A stretch of DNA of 8,748 bases from an uncultured Pseudomonadota bacterium (GCA_903909415.1 CAIVVS010000294.1:1-8748); one strand, 5' to 3'; positions 1 through 5,841 are shown, numbered from the stretch's first letter. Numbers and translations: made by a program. The notes: a model not told the origin generated them from the letters alone.

Positions 1-152
1 CGCAGCTCGCGCTCGACCATGCGCTCGGTGGCGGGGTCGGGCTCCTTGCCCGGCGCATGGCTCCCGGGTGCCGGGCTGCCGGGAACCGGGTCCGCCGGGT
101 TCGCCAGGTCCATCGGGTCCGTCGGGTCGAGTGCCGCGTCCATGGCGCTCAT
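1..152 (-). CDS. Unidentified protein, N-terminal 50 codons only (cut by window edge)
   Basis: The open frame begins at an ATG (152-150) whose last bases form the TGA stop of the upstream oxidoreductase gene (ATGA overlap, 152-149). This is the classic arrangement for translational coupling, so it is very likely the fourth gene of the minus-strand operon. A second in-frame ATG lies at 143. The visible residues begin MSAMDAALDPTDPMDL, are rich in Pro, Asp, Gly and Ala, and look disordered up to about residue 38. A more helix-like, charged stretch (ATERMVEREL) then starts, where a folded domain may begin. I do not recognise the family. The operon context suggests a role in acyl-CoA catabolism, but nothing in these 50 residues shows it. 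Confidence 0.6.
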   Translation of the reverse strand, partial: MSAMDAALDPTDPMDLANPADPVPGSPAPGSHAPGKEPDPATERMVEREL

Positions 153-1159
153 GCCAGTTTCACCAGTTGCTTGCCGAAGTTCTCGCCGCGCAGCAGGCCG
201 ATGAAGGCGCGCGGCGCGGCGCCCAGGCCCTGCGCCACCGTCTCGCGGTAGCGCAGCCGGCCTTCCTTGAGCCAGCCCGCCAGTTCCGAGATGGCGCGCG
301 GCCACAGGTCCATCTTGTCGGTGACGATGAATCCCTGCAGCCGTATCCTGTTGACGAGCAGCGAGCGCAGGTTGGGCATGGCGGGCGCGGTGCGGCTGCC
401 CGCGCCGTTGTCGTAGGTGGAGATCATCCCGCACAGCGCGACGCGCGAGAACGGGTTCATGCAGCGCAGGGTGGTGTCCATCACCTCGCCGCCGACGTTC
501 TCGAACAGCACGTCCACGCCGCGCGGCAGCGCCGCCCGGAGGTTCTCGGCGAAGTTCGGCGCCTTGTAGTCGATGCAGGCCGCAAAACCCAGTTCGTTCG
601 CGCACCAGCCGCACTTGGCCGGGCCGCCGGCGATGCCCACCACGTGGCAGCCCTGGATGCGCGCGATCTGGCCGACCACGCTGCCCACCGCGCCCGACGC
701 GGCGCTCACCACCACGGTCTCGCCGGCGCGCGCCTGCGCGACGTCCATCAGGCCGACCCAGGCGGTGACCCCGGGCATGCCGAGTATCCCGAGGTAGTAG
801 GAGGAAGGCGCGATGCTGCTGTCCACGCGCGTCAGGCCCTTGCCGTCGGACACGCCGTACTCCTGCCAGCCCAGCGCGCCCGCGACCTCGTCGCCGGGAC
901 GGAAGGCCAGATGGCGCGATTCCACCACCTCGCCCACCGTGCCGCCCACCATGACCTCGCCGATCTCGACCGCGCGCGCGTAGCTGCGCGAGGACTCCAT
1001 GCGGCCGCGCATGTAGGGGTCCAGCGACAGCCACTGGTTGCGCACCCGCAGCTGGCCCTCGGCCAGCGGCGCGAGGGGCGCTTCCTCGATGCGGAAGTTG
1101 TCCTCGACCACCTCGCCCTTGGGGCGGCTGGCCAGCACCACCTGCAGGTTGCGCGCCAT
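149..1159 (-). CDS. NADP-dependent oxidoreductase, zinc-free MDR family (prostaglandin reductase / CurA-like)
   Basis: This 336-residue protein has the normal length for the leukotriene B4 12-hydroxydehydrogenase / prostaglandin reductase branch of the medium-chain dehydrogenase/reductase superfamily. Visible hallmarks are LSLDPYMRGRM (44-54), ILGMPGVTAW (125-134), a nucleotide-binding loop AASGAVGSVVGQIA (153-166), VDVLFENVGG (215-224) and the C-terminal AFIGLLRGENFGKQLV (318-333). No zinc-binding cysteine cluster is apparent. Family members reduce the C=C bond of alpha,beta-unsaturated ketones or aldehydes with NADPH in the cytoplasm; the substrate here is unknown. The start lies 6 nt after the stop of the small acyl-CoA dehydrogenase gene, with only a weak ribosome site, so translation is probably coupled. 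The stop overlaps the start of the next gene. In this operon the enzyme may reduce an enone or enoyl intermediate, which is inference. Confidence 0.93.
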   Translation of the reverse strand: MARNLQVVLASRPKGEVVEDNFRIEEAPLAPLAEGQLRVRNQWLSLDPYMRGRMESSRSYARAVEIGEVMVGGTVGEVVESRHLAFRPGDEVAGALGWQEYGVSDGKGLTRVDSSIAPSSYYLGILGMPGVTAWVGLMDVAQARAGETVVVSAASGAVGSVVGQIARIQGCHVVGIAGGPAKCGWCANELGFAACIDYKAPNFAENLRAALPRGVDVLFENVGGEVMDTTLRCMNPFSRVALCGMISTYDNGAGSRTAPAMPNLRSLLVNRIRLQGFIVTDKMDLWPRAISELAGWLKEGRLRYRETVAQGLGAAPRAFIGLLRGENFGKQLVKLA

Positions 1160-1165
1160 CGCCGC

Positions 1166-2335
1166 TCAGTCGGCCGGAGCAGCCGGGCTCACGAGGGTGG
1201 CCGCGATGTAGCGGTCCAGGTGGTGCTCGGCATCGCCCAGCCAGAAGTCCAGCATCGCGAGGCGCTTGGCATAGTGGCTGGCCGGCAGCTCGTCGGTCAC
1301 GCCCATGCCGCCGTGCATCTGGATCGCGTGCTCGGCGACGAAGCGCCCGGCGCGCCCGACGAACACCTTGACCGCGGCCATGTCGCGCGCGCGCTCGGCC
1401 GGCGCGGCATCGGCGCGCATCGCGGCCAGCATCGCCATCGAGCGGCACTGCTCCAGCTGGATGAACACGTCCACCGCCTTGTGCTGCATGGCCTGGAAGC
1501 GGCCGATCGGCTGGCCGAACTGCTGGCGCTGGCGAATGTAGTCCAGGGTCTGTTCCGACAGGGCTTCCATGGTGCCGACGGCTTCCGCCGCGAGCGCGGC
1601 GATGGCGCGGTCGCGCGATTCCTCCAGAAGCGGCAGCGCCCCGCCCTCGGGCCCGAGCAGCGCGTCGGCGCCCACGGCCACCCCGGTGAGCGAGACCTCG
1701 GCCGCTCGCAGCCCGTCGATGGTGCGGTAGTCGCGCACCAGCACGCCGGGCGCGTCGCGCGGCACCAGGAACAGCGAGATGCCCGAAGCATCGCGGTCCT
1801 GGCCCGAGGTGCGCGCCGAGACGATGAGGGTACCGGCCTGCGCACCGTGCAACACCACCGACTTGGCGCCGTCCAGCTTCCAGCCACCGCCGCCCGCCTG
1901 ACCCAGCGCGGCGGCGCGGGTGACGACCTGCGCGAGTTCGTAGCGCGCGCCGGCCTCGCCGTGCGCCAGCGCCAGGCGCAGCCGGCCCTCGACCACGGCG
2001 GGCAGGATGGCGGCGCGCTGCGCGTCCGAGCCCGCGCGCTGCACCAGGCCCGCGCCCACCACCACCGTGGCGAAGTAGGGCTCGGCCAGCAGGCCGCGGC
2101 CGAAGGCCTGCATCGCGACCATGGTCTCGACCGCGCCCCCGCCGTAGCCGCCGTATTCACTGGACACCGGCAGGCCCAGCGCGCCCATCTCGGCCAGCGC
2201 CGCCCAGGCGCGCAGGCTCACGCCGGCGTCGCTGGCCAGCGTCGCCCTTCGCGCCTCGAAGCCGTAGTCCTTCTGTACGAAGCGCGCCAGCGTCTCGGCC
2301 AGCAGCTTCTGTTCTTCCTCGAGGGAAAAGTCCAT
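1166..2335 (-). CDS. Acyl-CoA dehydrogenase, small subunit type (PimD-like)
   Basis: A 389-residue acyl-CoA dehydrogenase resembling the small subunit of pimeloyl-CoA dehydrogenase pairs; it starts MDFSLEEEQKLLAETLARFV. It keeps the motifs that bind the ADP half of FAD across the subunit interface: RQQFGQPI (270-277) and QMHGGMGVTDE (339-349). It has lost the usual SEPGAGSD signature, which reads HGEAGARYE (125-133), and the C-terminal catalytic Glu position, where FWLGDAE (364-370) stands in place of the usual YEGT. Alone it should therefore be a poor enzyme; its partner is the large subunit encoded immediately upstream. A strong GGAGG (2343-2347) lies 7 nt before the ATG and fixes the start. 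The gap to the upstream stop is 45 nt and to the downstream start 6 nt, so it sits mid-operon. The reaction is 2,3-dehydrogenation of an acyl-CoA; chain type is unknown. Confidence 0.93.
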   Translation of the reverse strand: MDFSLEEEQKLLAETLARFVQKDYGFEARRATLASDAGVSLRAWAALAEMGALGLPVSSEYGGYGGGAVETMVAMQAFGRGLLAEPYFATVVVGAGLVQRAGSDAQRAAILPAVVEGRLRLALAHGEAGARYELAQVVTRAAALGQAGGGGWKLDGAKSVVLHGAQAGTLIVSARTSGQDRDASGISLFLVPRDAPGVLVRDYRTIDGLRAAEVSLTGVAVGADALLGPEGGALPLLEESRDRAIAALAAEAVGTMEALSEQTLDYIRQRQQFGQPIGRFQAMQHKAVDVFIQLEQCRSMAMLAAMRADAAPAERARDMAAVKVFVGRAGRFVAEHAIQMHGGMGVTDELPASHYAKRLAMLDFWLGDAEHHLDRYIAATLVSPAAPAD

Positions 2336-2342
2336 GTCGTTT

Positions 2343-2347
2343 CCTCC
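2343..2347 (-). promoter_or_regulatory. Ribosome binding site of the small acyl-CoA dehydrogenase gene
   Basis: The minus strand reads GGAGG here, 7 nt before the ATG at 2335. It is the strongest ribosome site in this operon and supports independent, efficient initiation of the small subunit after the 45-nt gap from the large-subunit gene. Confidence 0.75.
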
Positions 2348-2380
2348 GCGCGCGCGGTCCTGGCCGTGCTGGAACCCGAC

Positions 2381-3571
2381 CTACAGGCCCAGCACCATCT
2401 GCGAAATGATGTTGCGCTGGATCTCGTTGGAGCCGCCGTAGATCGAGACCTTGCGCTGGATGAAGTAGTGCGCCGCCACCGGGTTGGCGTGCTCCGGGCC
2501 GATGCCGTCGGCGGCCTGCTCCAGGGCCATGGCCGAGGGCACGAAGGGCAGCGCCCAGGGCCCGAGCGCGTCCATCTGCAGCGCGGAGACCGCCTGCTGG
2601 ATCTCGGTGCCGCGTATCTTGAGGATGGAGGCCTCGGGGCCGGGCGCCTTGCCGCGCGCCGACAGCACGCGCATCACCGTCACCTCCAGCGCCATCAGGT
2701 CGATCTCCACCTGCGCCACGCGCGCGGCGAAGCGCGCGTCCTCGATTAGCGGACGGCCGTCCTTCATCTGCTCGCGTGCCACGCGCTTGACCGACTCCAG
2801 GTCGCGGCGCGACTCACCCAGCCGCGCGATGCCGGTGCGCTCGAAGCCCAGCAGGTACTTGGCGCAGGTCCAGCCCTTGCCCTCCTCGCCGACCAGGTTG
2901 GCCACCGGCACGCGCACGTTCTCGAAGAACACCTCGTTGACCTCGTGCTCCCCGTTGATGGTGATGATGGAGCGCACGCTGATGCCGGGGGTGCGCATGT
3001 CGACCAGTAGGAAGGAGATGCCCTCCTGCTTGCGGCCCTCGCTGCTGGTGCGCGTCAGGCAGAAGATCCAGTCGGCGTGCTGCGCCAGCGTCGTCCAGGT
3101 CTTCTGGCCGTTGACCACGTAATGGTCGCCGTCGCGCTCGGCGCGGGTCTTGAGCGAGGCGAGGTCCGAGCCCGCGCCGGGCTCCGAATAGCCCTGGCAC
3201 CACCAGTCCTTGTTCTCGCGGATGCGCGGCAGGAAGGTCTCCTTCTGCCACGGGCTGCCGAAGGCCATGATCACGTGCGCGACCATGTTCAGGCCGAAGG
3301 GAATCAGGCGCGGCGCGCCCGCCACCGCGGTCTCCTCGTCAAACAGGTGCATCTGCACCGGCGTCCAGCCGCAGCCGCCGTGTTCCTTGGGCCAGTGGCC
3401 GGCCAGCCAGCCGCGCGCGGCGAGGATGTCCTGCCAGCGCATGTAGTCGGCCTTGCCCAGGCGGCGGTGCTCGCGCACCTTGCGCGCCAGGTCGGCAGGG
3501 AGCTTGTCGCGCACGAAGGCGCGCACTTCGTCGCGGAACGCGACTTCGTCGGCAGTCAGTCTGAGGTCCAT
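2381..3571 (-). CDS. Acyl-CoA dehydrogenase, large subunit type (PimC-like)
   Basis: A 396-residue acyl-CoA dehydrogenase of the kind annotated as pimeloyl-CoA dehydrogenase large subunit. It contains the acyl-CoA dehydrogenase signature YSEPGAGSDLAS (128-139), NGQKTWTT (154-161) for flavin/substrate contact, FFENVRVP (215-222), and a C-terminal IYGGSNEIQRN (377-387). The usual C-terminal catalytic Glu is Gly379. A Glu in GFERTG (E244) lies where isovaleryl- and long-chain-type enzymes put their base, so it is the likely catalytic residue. The FAD-ADP motifs RxxFG and QxHGGxG are missing and are supplied by the partner subunit. I chose the ATG at 3571 because the family begins with this MDLRLTADE sequence; the frame stays open to 3700, but the added residues look like untranslated leader. 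The ribosome site is weak (AGGA, 12 nt upstream). First gene of the operon, divergent from the quinone oxidoreductase gene. Confidence 0.92.
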   Translation of the reverse strand: MDLRLTADEVAFRDEVRAFVRDKLPADLARKVREHRRLGKADYMRWQDILAARGWLAGHWPKEHGGCGWTPVQMHLFDEETAVAGAPRLIPFGLNMVAHVIMAFGSPWQKETFLPRIRENKDWWCQGYSEPGAGSDLASLKTRAERDGDHYVVNGQKTWTTLAQHADWIFCLTRTSSEGRKQEGISFLLVDMRTPGISVRSIITINGEHEVNEVFFENVRVPVANLVGEEGKGWTCAKYLLGFERTGIARLGESRRDLESVKRVAREQMKDGRPLIEDARFAARVAQVEIDLMALEVTVMRVLSARGKAPGPEASILKIRGTEIQQAVSALQMDALGPWALPFVPSAMALEQAADGIGPEHANPVAAHYFIQRKVSIYGGSNEIQRNIISQMVLGL

Positions 3572-3635
3572 GCTGGGTGGTGGTCCTGTTCTCGCCGCGG
3601 GCCCCGCAGCGTCCTCCTCCACAGAGGGCAAAATC

Positions 3636-3641
3636 ATCCTA
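3636..3641 (-). promoter_or_regulatory. Candidate -10 box for the acyl-CoA dehydrogenase operon
   Basis: The minus strand reads TAGGAT, matching TATAAT at four of six positions, in an A/T-richer pocket (about 3629-3641) of the divergent gap. Transcription starting about 7 nt downstream would give a leader of roughly 58 nt before the ATG at 3571. No convincing -35 box is seen; TTTCGC (3663-3658) with a 16-nt spacer is the closest. Confidence 0.3.
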
Positions 3642-3692
3642 CCATGCTGACCCGACGCGAAATTCCGGCGCCCATGGCGGCGGCGGACAGAT

Positions 3693-3696
3693 GGAG
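3693..3696 (+). promoter_or_regulatory. Ribosome binding site deciding the start of the quinone oxidoreductase gene
   Basis: GGAG is followed by a 6-nt spacer and the ATG at 3703. An alternative in-frame ATG at 3691 overlaps this site and has no comparable ribosome site of its own, so 3703 is preferred; family members also begin MKAVV. Confidence 0.65.
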
Positions 3697-3702
3697 ACAA
3701 GC

Positions 3703-4710
3703 ATGAAGGCAGTGGTGTGCAAGGCCTGGGGCATGCCCGAGGCGCTGGTGGTCGAGGACCTGCCGAGCCCGGTGCCGGGTCCGGGACAGGTGCTGGTGCG
3801 CGTGCAGGCCGCCGGCGTGAACTTCCCCGACGTGCTGATCATCCAGGGCAAGTACCAGTACCGGCCCGAGCCGCCGTTCTCGCCGGGCGCGGAACTCGCC
3901 GGCACCGTTGCCGCGCTTGGCGCGGGCGTAAAGGACGCTGCGCTGGGCGCGGGCGTGTCCGGATTCGCGGTGGGCGACCCGGTGATGGCCATCCTCACTT
4001 ACGGCGCCTATGCGCAGGAGGTGCTGGTGGACGCGGCCACGCTGGTGCGCGTGCCTCGCGGCATCGACCCGGCCGTGGCGGCGGGCTTCGGCCTGACCTA
4101 CGCGACCTCGTACCACGCGTTGAAGGACCGCGCGCAGCTGAAGGCCGGCGAGACCCTGCTGGTGCTGGGCGCGGCCGGCGGCGTGGGACTGGCAGCGGTG
4201 GAGCTGGGCAAGCTGATGGGCGCGCGCGTGATCGCCGCCGCATCGAGCGACGACAAGCTCGCCACCTGCGCGCGCTATGGCGCGGACGAGCTGGTGAACT
4301 ACGAGCGTGACGACCTGCGCGAGGCAGTCAGGAAGCTCACGGACAACCAAGGCGTGGACGTGGTGTACGACCCGGTGGGCGGGCGCTTCGCCGAGCCGGC
4401 GTTGCGCGGCATGGCCTGGGGCGGACGCTACCTGGTGGTGGGCTTCGCCGCCGGCGACATCCCCAAGGTGCCGTTCAACCTCGCGCTGCTCAAGGGCTGT
4501 TCCATCGTCGGGGTGTTCTGGGGCGACTTCGCCAAGCGCCAACCCAAGGCCAATGCGGACAACCTCGCGCAGCTGGCGGCCTGGCTGGCCGAGGGCAAGG
4601 TCAGGCCGCTGGTGTCGGCGCGCTACCCGATGGAGCGCGTGGCCGAGGCGCTGCGCGACATGATGGCGCGGCGCATCCAGGGCAAGGCGGTGATCGAGAT
4701 GCCGGCCTGA
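3703..4710 (+). CDS. NADPH:quinone oxidoreductase family protein (zinc-free MDR)
   Basis: A 335-residue protein of the quinone-oxidoreductase branch of the medium-chain dehydrogenase/reductase superfamily, with the expected length. Visible elements are the N-terminal MKAVVCKAWG, GVNFPDVLIIQGKY (38-51), a GroES-like domain, the Rossmann nucleotide loop LGAAGGVGLAAVELGK (155-170), VDVVYDPVGG (218-227) and the C-terminal RIQGKAVIEM (324-333). It lacks zinc ligands. Family members transfer hydride from NADPH to quinones or to enones in the cytosol; the substrate is unknown. The start is set by GGAG 6 nt upstream of the ATG at 3703. Residues 71-88 contain a nine-residue near-duplication (ALGAGVKDA then ALGAGVSGF), which lengthens a loop before the conserved FAVGDPV. 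It is divergent from the acyl-CoA dehydrogenase operon and convergent with the exported-protein gene downstream, so it is probably transcribed alone. Confidence 0.93.
   Translation: MKAVVCKAWGMPEALVVEDLPSPVPGPGQVLVRVQAAGVNFPDVLIIQGKYQYRPEPPFSPGAELAGTVAALGAGVKDAALGAGVSGFAVGDPVMAILTYGAYAQEVLVDAATLVRVPRGIDPAVAAGFGLTYATSYHALKDRAQLKAGETLLVLGAAGGVGLAAVELGKLMGARVIAAASSDDKLATCARYGADELVNYERDDLREAVRKLTDNQGVDVVYDPVGGRFAEPALRGMAWGGRYLVVGFAAGDIPKVPFNLALLKGCSIVGVFWGDFAKRQPKANADNLAQLAAWLAEGKVRPLVSARYPMERVAEALRDMMARRIQGKAVIEMPA
3913..3966 (+). repeat. 27-nt imperfect tandem duplication inside the quinone oxidoreductase gene
   Basis: Units 3913-3939 and 3940-3966 are in frame. The first 18 nt of each agree at 16 positions (both encode ALGAGV); the last 9 nt differ (KDA versus SGF). 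It looks like an old in-frame duplication that added nine residues. Confidence 0.6.
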
Positions 4711-4762
4711 GCCGGCGCGCCACGGACGTCCCGGCGCCAGGCCCGTCGGGCGTGTGAGGCCC

Positions 4763-4788
4763 GGGTCATGACGCTCGGGCCATGACCC
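4763..4788. terminator. Candidate bidirectional hairpin between convergent genes
   Basis: GGGTCATG (4763-4770) and CATGACCC (4781-4788) form a perfect 8-bp inverted repeat with a 10-nt loop, in the 92-bp gap where the quinone oxidoreductase gene and the exported-protein gene converge. No T-tract follows on either strand. A second short hairpin, GCCGGC/GCCGGC with a 4-nt loop (4701-4716), straddles the stop codon at 4710. Position favours termination, but the sequence lacks a canonical intrinsic terminator. Confidence 0.4.
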
Positions 4789-4802
4789 TCAGGCAAGGAC
4801 CT

Positions 4803-5333
4803 TCACGGAATGACCTTGAGCCAGGCCGAAGGACAGCTCTGCACCTCGGGCCAGTACTCGTTCCAGTCCGGACAGTAGTAGCGGAACTGCACCTGCTGGG
4901 CAGCTTGCGCCGGCTGGGCCGGCACCGGTACCGGCACGGGGATGGGCACGGCATACAGCGGCGAGGCGTACAGCGGCATGGCGTGGAGCGGCGCGCGCGC
5001 ACCGCGGTGCGTGGGCACGACGCTGTGAAAGCCCGACGAACCGAAATAGATGCTGCCCGGGGTATAGCTCTGGATGGCAGGGGCGGGCACCAGCTGGCCA
5101 CCGACCAGGGTGCCGCCCAGCACCGTGCCACCGATCGCCATCCCACCCACTACCGAACCGAAGCCCGGCGCGTGCAGCACCGGCGCGCCGATCACGATGC
5201 GCACCGAATTGCGCCCGCCGGCGTGGGCCGGTAGGCAGGCCAGCGCCAGCGCCGCCGCCAGCGCCCATGCCGATAGCCATGCGGGCGGCAGCCACCGCGT
5301 GCCCCGCTCCAGCCCATCGCCTGCGTGCCGCAT
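4803..5333 (-). CDS. Exported Gly/Pro-rich protein with C-terminal YYCP...CPSAW motif, function unknown
   Basis: A 176-residue protein with a signal peptide: a positively charged N-region, a hydrophobic core (about 20-36) and a likely signal peptidase I site after AHA (residue 38). The mature part has a Gly-rich segment in which GG recurs every five residues four times (63-79), a PLYA doublet followed by alternating Pro (120-138), a short Ala/Gln-rich linker, and a terminal block with two cysteines, RYYCPDWNEYWPEVQSCP (151-168), ending WLKVIP. That terminal cysteine/aromatic motif recurs, to my recollection, at the ends of betaproteobacterial exported proteins of unknown role. I chose the ATG at 5333 because GGAGG (5343-5347) lies 9 nt upstream; an ATG at 5354 and a GTG at 5375 are in-frame alternatives. 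It follows the lipoprotein gene after a palindrome. No enzymatic motif is visible; a surface or structural role is a guess. Confidence 0.75.
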   Translation of the reverse strand: MRHAGDGLERGTRWLPPAWLSAWALAAALALACLPAHAGGRNSVRIVIGAPVLHAPGFGSVVGGMAIGGTVLGGTLVGGQLVPAPAIQSYTPGSIYFGSSGFHSVVPTHRGARAPLHAMPLYASPLYAVPIPVPVPVPAQPAQAAQQVQFRYYCPDWNEYWPEVQSCPSAWLKVIP

Positions 5334-5342
5334 CGGTCCCGA

Positions 5343-5347
5343 CCTCC
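5343..5347 (-). promoter_or_regulatory. Ribosome binding site deciding the start of the exported-protein gene
   Basis: The minus strand reads GGAGG 9 nt before the ATG at 5333. The alternative ATG at 5354 has only a G-run placed immediately against it, and the GTG at 5375 lies within the palindrome. Confidence 0.6.
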
Positions 5348-5374
5348 GTGCCATCCCCCCGCCCCTGGTCTGCA

Positions 5375-5400
5375 CAACGGCCGGACCGGTCCGGCCGTTG
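5375..5400. repeat. Perfect 26-bp palindrome between the lipoprotein and exported-protein genes
   Basis: The left arm CAACGGCCGGACC is followed with no spacer by its exact reverse complement. In RNA it would fold as an 11-bp stem with a CCGG loop. It begins 10 nt after the stop codon of the MliC-like gene on the minus strand, where a terminator or attenuator would sit. No T-run follows on either strand, so it may instead be a dyad operator or an unusual terminator. Confidence 0.85.
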
Positions 5401-5410
5401 ACCGGCGCGC

Positions 5411-5770
5411 TCAGCCTTCGCGGTTCGCCTTGCAGTCCGCGTGGGTCACGTTGCCCGAATCGTCGATGGCAGCGTCATCATCCCTGGTGTTGAGCGTGGT
5501 GCGGCCGTTCGAGTAGCGCACGCCCTGGGCCGTGGTGACCTGGTCCAGCCTGAATTCGCGTTCCGGGAGGATCAGCCAGACCGACTTGCCGCCCGGCTCC
5601 ACCCGCAGGAAAAAGGCCTTGCCCGCCGCGCATCGGTACTCGGTGGATCCCGGGGGCTTGCGCGAGAGCTCCCTGGCCTCGCCCACCCACCAGTCGTTCA
5701 ACTTGGTGCAGCCCGACAGGCCTGCCGCCACCGTCGCCACCACCGCCACCATCGCCAACTTGCCGCGCAT
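5411..5770 (-). CDS. MliC-family lipoprotein (lysozyme-inhibitor-like)
   Basis: A 119-residue lipoprotein. The signal peptide MRGKLAMVAVVATVAAGLSG ends in a lipobox LSGC, with the lipidated Cys at 21 followed by Thr, which predicts outer-membrane sorting. The mature part matches the MliC (membrane-bound inhibitor of C-type lysozyme) fold: a first cysteine in YRCAAGKAF (45-53), an AQGVRYSNG segment (81-89), a TRDDDAAI segment (95-102) and a closing cysteine at 113, probably disulfide-linked to Cys47. The Ser and Lys known to contact lysozyme in MliC appear to be Gln82 and Arg96 here, with their spacing kept, so inhibition is uncertain. AGGAG (5777-5781), 6 nt upstream, fixes the ATG at 5770 over an in-frame ATG at 5812. 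It lies between the hypothetical gene (71-nt gap) and the exported-protein gene, all on one strand. Confidence 0.85.
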   Translation of the reverse strand: MRGKLAMVAVVATVAAGLSGCTKLNDWWVGEARELSRKPPGSTEYRCAAGKAFFLRVEPGGKSVWLILPEREFRLDQVTTAQGVRYSNGRTTLNTRDDDAAIDDSGNVTHADCKANREG

Positions 5771-5776
5771 ACGGAT

Positions 5777-5781
5777 CTCCT
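5777..5781 (-). promoter_or_regulatory. Ribosome binding site deciding the start of the lipoprotein gene
   Basis: The minus strand reads AGGAG 6 nt before the ATG at 5770. This start also gives a signal peptide of normal lipoprotein length, whereas the ATG at 5812 would add 14 residues without a comparable ribosome site. Confidence 0.75.
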
Positions 5782-5841
5782 GCCTGTTCGCCCTGCATTG
5801 CCAAGCCGACATTGTGCCTCCGAACCCGTCCGGCGGCGTGC

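Larger units (their letters stand above)
3572..3702. promoter_or_regulatory. Divergent intergenic promoter region
   Basis: This 131-bp gap separates two genes transcribed away from each other, so promoters for both must lie here or inside the flanking genes. It holds the TAGGAT candidate for the minus strand and, for the plus strand, a weak TCCACA (3618-3623), 16-nt spacer, TACCAT (3640-3645) arrangement. The two would overlap, so they could compete. I see no clear operator-length inverted repeat apart from a short GCGGG/CCCGC symmetry near 3597-3607. No regulator gene lies in the window. Confidence 0.45.

Noticed and set aside
1297..2160. Minus-strand open frame overlapping the small acyl-CoA dehydrogenase in another frame
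   Set aside because: Arg/Ser/Trp-rich composition without motifs; the overlapping frame is a clear acyl-CoA dehydrogenase.
68..2749. Very long plus-strand open frame (893 codons) opposite the dehydrogenase operon
   Set aside because: It lies antisense to three well-recognised genes, is dominated by His/Arg/Ala/Gln repeats typical of complementary frames in GC-rich DNA, and shows no domain.
3572..3700. Upstream extension of the large acyl-CoA dehydrogenase (starts at 3637 or 3700)
   Set aside because: The added residues are not family-like and would cover the candidate promoter; family members begin at the MDLRL sequence.
3691..3702. Alternative ATG at 3691 for the quinone oxidoreductase
   Set aside because: It overlaps the best ribosome site (GGAG), which is correctly spaced for the ATG at 3703.
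3634..4542. Minus-strand open frame opposite the quinone oxidoreductase gene
   Set aside because: His/Arg/Gln-rich antisense frame; the plus-strand gene has complete family motifs.
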